From contig NZ_CP045542.1 of the NCBI RefSeq assembly GCF_009792315.1, positions 434,001 through 498,000 on the forward strand: a stretch of 64,000 bases of DNA, given 5' to 3'. A model generated the notes under the pieces. The model saw only the letters and a program-made list of their open reading frames with translations, was not told the DNA's origin and made no database searches. Made by a program: the position numbers and the translations under genes. Below are positions 59,401-64,000 of the stretch, one piece after another (position 1 is the first letter of the stretch; the number at the start of each line of letters is the position of its first letter). The DNA comes from Mycoplasma sp. NEAQ87857. Its GTDB lineage: Bacteria; Bacillota_I; Bacilli_A; Mycoplasmatales; Metamycoplasmataceae.

Positions 59401-62400
59401 ACAACGCTAATAGTATTAATACTGATGCTAAAGCCATTGAAGATGCAATTAAGAATCTTGATGGAAATATTCGTCCTGCAATTAAACAAGGATTAAATAA
59501 TGAATTAACTAAAGCTAAAGACTTTATTAATTCATTAAAAGATAAATTCCATAATAATCCAATTAATAATATCGTTAATAATTTACCTGATGTTATTTCT
59601 AAAGTTGAAAACGATTTAGCTAATAATGATGTAAGTGCTAAAGATTATTTAGATGATATTGATCAATTAAAAGATGCATTAAATAATGCAATTGCTAATA
59701 ATCATGCATTAATTAATAATGAAAATGATTTAGCTAATACTATTAATCAAGCTAAGGAATTAGCTAACCAATTAACTAATAGTCCTTTAGCTAATGATAC
59801 TAATGTAGTTAAAGCATTAAATGATGCTATTGATCAAGCAACTAATACTTTAACTAACTCAGATGATTTAAATAATGTTGCTAAAGCAAATGATGATTTA
59901 ACTAAAGCAATAGCTAAAGCTAAATTAGATCATGTTATTAATCAAGCTAGTGATGATTTAGCTCATAAATTAAATAATTTAACACCTGAACAAAATCAAG
60001 CATTAACTGATGCTATTAACAATGCTAATAATGTTTCAAATAATGCTAATTCTTCAACAGATCAGTTAAATAATTCAGCAAATAACTTAGAACATTCATT
60101 AGCTAAAGCTAAAGCTCAAGATGCAATTAATAACGCTAATAAAGTAATTGATCAAATTAATAATGATATTAATAACTTACCAGCAAATGATCAAGAAGCA
60201 ATTAAGCAATTAACTAATAATTTAAAAGATCAAATTGATCAAACATCAAATGATTTAACTAATAATGCTAATAACAGCACTTTAAACAATGATGCAGCAA
60301 AATTAAATAACGATAGTGCTAATGCTTTAGTTCATAGTGCTATTATTAAAGCTAATAGCTTTAAAAATAGCTTAAAAGATAATTATCCTACTATTACTAA
60401 AGATTTAGATAAAGCAATTAATGATGCAGATCAAGTAGTTAGTGATGCTCATAGTAGTGATGAAGCTAAAATTAATGCAAGCAATAATTTAAACAATGAA
60501 GTTAAAAAATACCAAGCTACTAAGGATCTTGAAGATGCTAAAAACGCTTTAAACAACAGTTTAAATGATGCTAAAGCTTTAAAAGATGCAATAGATAATT
60601 CTAATCTTCCAGATAATGTTAAACAAGATTTAAACAATGCATTAAATCCTATTATCCAAAACAATCAAAATAATTTAGATAATGCAACCATTAACAATAC
60701 TACTAGTGTTAATGATATCAAGCAATTAACTAATAAACTTAAAGACAATAAGCAAGATTTAGATGATAAATTATCAAAAATTAAAGATCAATTTAACAAT
60801 CAATCAGTATTTAATGATGCTAAAAACAAACTTCAAGATGCAATTAAATACGCAAATGATGTTAAAGACTCTATTACTCGTAATAATGATCCAGTAATTG
60901 CAGATAATACTAATATTGCTAATAGCTTAAAAGATGCTATTGATCAAGCAAATAATACTTTAGATAATAGTAATAATTTAGTACCAAATGCTAATAATGC
61001 AAATGATTTAACTAAAGTAGCAGACAATTTAATTAATCAAGCTAATAAAGATAAATTAAATAGTACTATTAATCGTGCTAAAGAAGTAATTAATGATGAT
61101 CTAAAAGATCTTAATAATCCTGTTTTTGATAAAATTAAACAAGATTTAACTAATAGTATCAACGATGCAACTAATGTCTTAAATGATCCTAATAGTTCAA
61201 ATGATGCTTTAACTAAAGCAACAAGTGATTTAAATAATGCAATCAATGATGCAATTAATAAAATCACTCAAGAGAAAAATCACTTATTAAAAGAAGCAAG
61301 AGATAAATTAGCTAATACAATTAAAAAATCTCAAGATGCAACTCAAGGTATTACTGATCCTAAGGTATTAGGCAATTTACCAAATACCATTAAAAAAGCT
61401 AATGATATTTTAAACAATCCAAATAATCCTTTAGCTAATAACACTAATGCAATTAATAAGATGATTAACAAAATCATTGATCAAACTAAACAAGCATTAG
61501 ATAATCAAGATAAAAAAGTTTTTGATACTAATGCTAAAGATCTTCAAGATAGCATTAATCAAGCTAATAATATTATTAATTCATTAAATAATAATCCTGA
61601 TAAAGATAAAATCTTAGGCAATTTACCTAATGTTTTAAATAACGCAAACCAAGTTAATGATCAAATTCAAAATAAAACATTAACTCCAAGTGACAATGAT
61701 AGTATTCAAAACACTATTAATGATTTAAATAACGCAATCAATAAAGCATTAAACAATGAAGCTAAAAACAAATTAGAAAAAGCTTTAGTAGATGCAAATA
61801 AAGCCCTAAAACAAATTGAACCATTTTCTAAAGCTGCTAAAGAGCTTCAAAGCACAGTTGATAATGCTAAAGATGTATTAAATAATCCTAATAGTTCAAC
61901 TAAAACTTTAAATAAAACTGCAGATGATTTAATTAATACTACTAAGAAAGATTTATTAATTAATGCTAGAGAAAAATTACAAGATTTAATTAATCAAGCT
62001 AAAAAATTAATCACAGATGCTAATGGTAATAATGAAATTATTGGTTTATTACCATTTGCTATAGCAGATAGCAATAAAGTATTAACTAGTTCAAATGATT
62101 TAGATCAATTAAATAATAGTATTAATGATTTATCTAAAGCTTATGATAAATCATTAAATACTTTAAATGAGCATGATCAATTAACTAATGACTTAGATCA
62201 ATTAATCAATCATGCCAAAGATTTAATTGCTACTTTAGGTAATGATAAAAGTGTTATTTTAAATCTTCCTTTAGCAACTGAAAATGCTATAAAAGTTATT
62301 TCAAATAACAACAATACAATTCAAGAACTAAAAGATAGTATTAAGAACTTAAAAGATGCTTTAGAGCAAACTCAAAAAGCCTTTAATGGATTAGTTAATG

Positions 62401-62885
62401 ATATTGATCAAGCTAATAATGAAATCAATAAATTAAATAATCTTGCTCCTAGTTTAAAAGATGAATTTAAAAATCAAGTAGCTAAAGCTTTAGATCAAGC
62501 TCAAATTGATCAAATAGTAGCTAAAGCTAAAGGTCTAGATCAAGATTATCAAGCATTAAAAGATGCAATTAATAAAGCAATTGATTTTACTAATAGCAAT
62601 AAATTTAGATTTGCTAAACCAAGCTTGAAAAATAAATTACGTGATTTAATTGATTCAGCTACTATAGATAATATAACTAATAATAATTACCAAGGATTAA
62701 TCGATAGTCCTGAAATAGTAAAAGACTTAACTGATAGAATTAACCAAACCATTGATCAATTCTCAAGTATTGATGCAACCAATGGTGGATGATGAATGGT
62801 TATCTTTGGTATTTTAGGAACTACTGCTTATTGAGCTGGAGTAATTTTAGGATTTAAAAAACGTAAAAAGAAACAAGATCAATAA
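47460..62885 (+). CDS. Giant Ebh-like surface protein of GA-like/FIVAR-like helical repeats (5,141 residues)
   Basis: A single frame of 5,142 codons when TGA is Trp; I read through the joins between the shorter open stretches and found no TAA or TAG. Residues 1-35 contain a basic start and hydrophobic anchor (ALVASATTVAGLSLTAISL). Residues about 36-680 are an aromatic, Gly- and Trp-rich globular region. From there almost to the end runs a chain of helical repeats very rich in Asn, Ala, Leu and Asp. GA-like helices recur at least twelve times, for example LTHIDNTLKDQFKNQV and LTYINNAQKVALGNKI, alternating with FIVAR-like helices such as LDQANNDVPNIH, as in staphylococcal Ebh. The C-terminus WWMVIFGILGTTAYWAGVIL-GFKKRKKK is a membrane anchor with a basic tail. 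I noticed no Cys. It is probably a very long surface fibre or adhesin. Confidence 0.88.
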
Positions 62886-62931
62886 TTAAATAACTTAAAT
62901 TTATAAACAAATTATTTTAAATAAAACTAAT

Positions 62932-62959
62932 AAAACCACCTAAATTTTTAGGTGGTTTT
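62932..62959 (+). terminator. Terminator of the giant gene
   Basis: AAAACCACCTA/TAGGTGGTTTT with a six-base loop followed by TATATT; begins 47 bases after the stop. Confidence 0.8.
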
Positions 62960-63039
62960 ATATTATTAATTAATAACAAAATTAAGCTTAAATTTCATTA
63001 AATATATACAAAAATCAACATATATTTAATACTAAATAG

Positions 63040-63051
63040 TATAATTAAGAA
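63040..63051 (+). promoter_or_regulatory. Promoter for a probably leaderless mRNA
   Basis: TATAAT at 63040-63045 stands six bases before the ATG at 63052, with no Shine-Dalgarno sequence, so translation probably begins at the very 5' end of the transcript. Confidence 0.55.
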
Positions 63052-63405
63052 ATGAATAAAAATAATTTAAAAATAGTTATTTTGACATTATTAACCTTTG
63101 GATTGATTTGAATAAAATGAAACAAAAAGAAACACCAACCAGAAAATACAATTTATCAAAATGATAAATTGCCTTTTAAAATTTCCTTGTTATTAGATGC
63201 ATTAAAACCAGATAATATTTTAGAAATTGACCAAAAACCTTCAAGAGTTAAAATAATGGTTAATCAAGCTGATATTATAGATTTAGATGCTATTAAAAAG
63301 CTTAAAGGTATAAGAGGAGTATTTTTAAAAAGTGATAGTATCACACTAGTTTTTGGTGAATATTCACAAGTTATTGCAAAGGAGTTAAGTAATTATGTTA
63401 AATAA
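63052..63405 (+). CDS. Membrane-anchored PTS EIIB-like protein lacking the active Cys
   Basis: A 117-residue protein. Residues 7-23 form one membrane segment with two TGA Trp codons, followed by a basic stretch. Residues 40-115 have the length and pattern of a glucose-type PTS EIIB domain: LLLDALKPDNILEID, then SRVKIMV, then IIDLDAIKKLKGIRGVFLKSDS-type alternation ending FGEYSQVIAKEL. Where EIIB has the phosphorylated Cys (compare IGACISRLR in the permease at 3805) this protein has Lys62 in DQKPSR, so it cannot carry the phosphate in the usual way. Similar short IIB-like proteins occur in other mycoplasmas. It might have become a regulatory or structural protein. The next gene overlaps its end by 11 bases. 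Confidence 0.7.
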
Positions 63406-64000
63406 AAAGTATCAAGTTATTTTAGATAATTTATTAGATGTATCAGATAATGATTCATCTATTTTTACTAAAGTAGATAATAAAGATTTTTTTGATATAA
63501 CTAAATTATTTGGTTTAGAAAAAACCAAAGCCTTAATTAACTCAAATGAAATAACTTATAGTGTTTTTGATCAATATCATGCTAATTTAATTACTCAAGC
63601 TCAAGAATTAACTACTTTTGAGCAATTACAAGATTTTATTAACCAAAATAAAAACGAGTTTATTAATCAAGAAATTAAATTTGATAATTTTGATCAAACC
63701 AAAAACCAAGTAGTAGATTTATTAGCTAAAAAACTTAACCAAAACAACTTAGTATGAAAAATTTTAAACAATAAAGTTAACAACATTTTAGATCAAACTA
63801 ATATTTGAGCTTTACATGTTGGATTTATGTTTATTACTTTTAGAAAAAATGATCGCACTATTTATGCTCCTTTATTTTTCAAAAAGGTAAATATTATTTT
63901 TGAAGATGGTAAACCTAGTTTACATTTTTATGATGAAATTGAAATGAATGAAAAACTATTTTACTATCTTAAAAATCAAGGATATGAATTTCCGTTTAAT
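63395..64000 (+). CDS. N-terminal part of a large protein, probably a superfamily I helicase (partial)
   Basis: The frame starts at ATG 63395, overlaps the preceding gene by 11 bases, and runs off the window after 202 codons; TGA codons near 63755 and 63806 are Trp. The visible part has a helical N-terminus of about 110 residues. It then reads WALHVGFMFITF, a short gap, and IYAPLFFKKVNI, resembling the N-terminal DUF4011-type region of very large bacterial helicases (in which a sentence like 'alGfL-w...aPLlLipV' precedes the ATPase). No helicase motif is inside the window, so the call is tentative. The Shine-Dalgarno sequence AAAGGAG is inside the upstream gene. Confidence 0.5.

Noticed and set aside
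47460-62885. CRISPR-like or satellite repeat array
   Set aside because: The repeats are degenerate at DNA level, have no constant unit or spacer structure, and follow the codon frame of one long gene.

Overview
The window is a stretch of chromosome from a wall-less mollicute, most likely a Mycoplasma of the hominis group (Mycoplasmopsis/Metamycoplasma type). The DNA is very AT-rich, genes end in TAA or TAG, and TGA is read as tryptophan throughout. A clear case is triosephosphate isomerase, where the invariant GNWKMN motif has its Trp encoded by TGA at 42076-42078. Read with code 4, the many short open frames fuse into about 33 long genes. I saw no tRNA, rRNA or CRISPR array.

Layout. 1-1648: tail of a membrane protein (probably the Ser/Thr kinase), then rsgA and rpe. 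1713-7385: rpsT, a lipoprotein, a PTS sugar permease with a small membrane protein, an RpiR-type regulator and a PHP phosphoesterase. 7422-10209: a large lipoprotein whose signal peptide is frameshifted by a 9-A tract. 10280-11849: IS30-family element, copy 1. 11939-15574: gyrA and two extraordinary cysteine-rich acidic proteins. 15613-33906: an 18-kb minus-strand operon (coiled-coil lipoprotein, giant PDxFFG/HEYGHH surface protein, oppA-B-C-D-F, repeat-bearing lipoprotein). 34005-43376: minus-strand housekeeping genes (tsf, rpsB, cls, rpiB, two unknown proteins, a membrane protein, tpiA, rplT, rpmI, infC) with leader structures ahead of rpsB and infC. 43651-45614: a two-gene restriction-modification cassette. 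45698-47267: IS30-family copy 2, identical to copy 1 as far as compared. 47460-62885: one 5,141-codon gene for a giant surface protein of GA-like/FIVAR-like helical repeats. 63052-64000: a degenerate PTS IIB-like membrane protein and the start of a probable large helicase.

How it fits together. The surface genes suggest a host-associated parasite: an oligopeptide importer co-transcribed with giant surface proteins, an Ebh-like giant adhesin candidate, and lipoproteins with features of variable expression or length. RpiR beside the PTS permease suggests control by sugar phosphate, and rpe, rpiB and tpiA feed the pentose-phosphate/glycolytic network.

Most notable: (1) the Cys-rich pair (36 Cys in 151 residues; a shared C-x-C-x2-C-x-C motif), possibly an undescribed metal or redox system; (2) a 15-bp direct repeat at the outer edges of the two IS copies, as if the 35-kb block between them had moved as a unit and separated the 7.4-10.2 kb lipoprotein gene from the giant-protein gene; (3) the homopolymer on/off switch candidate at 10198-10206.
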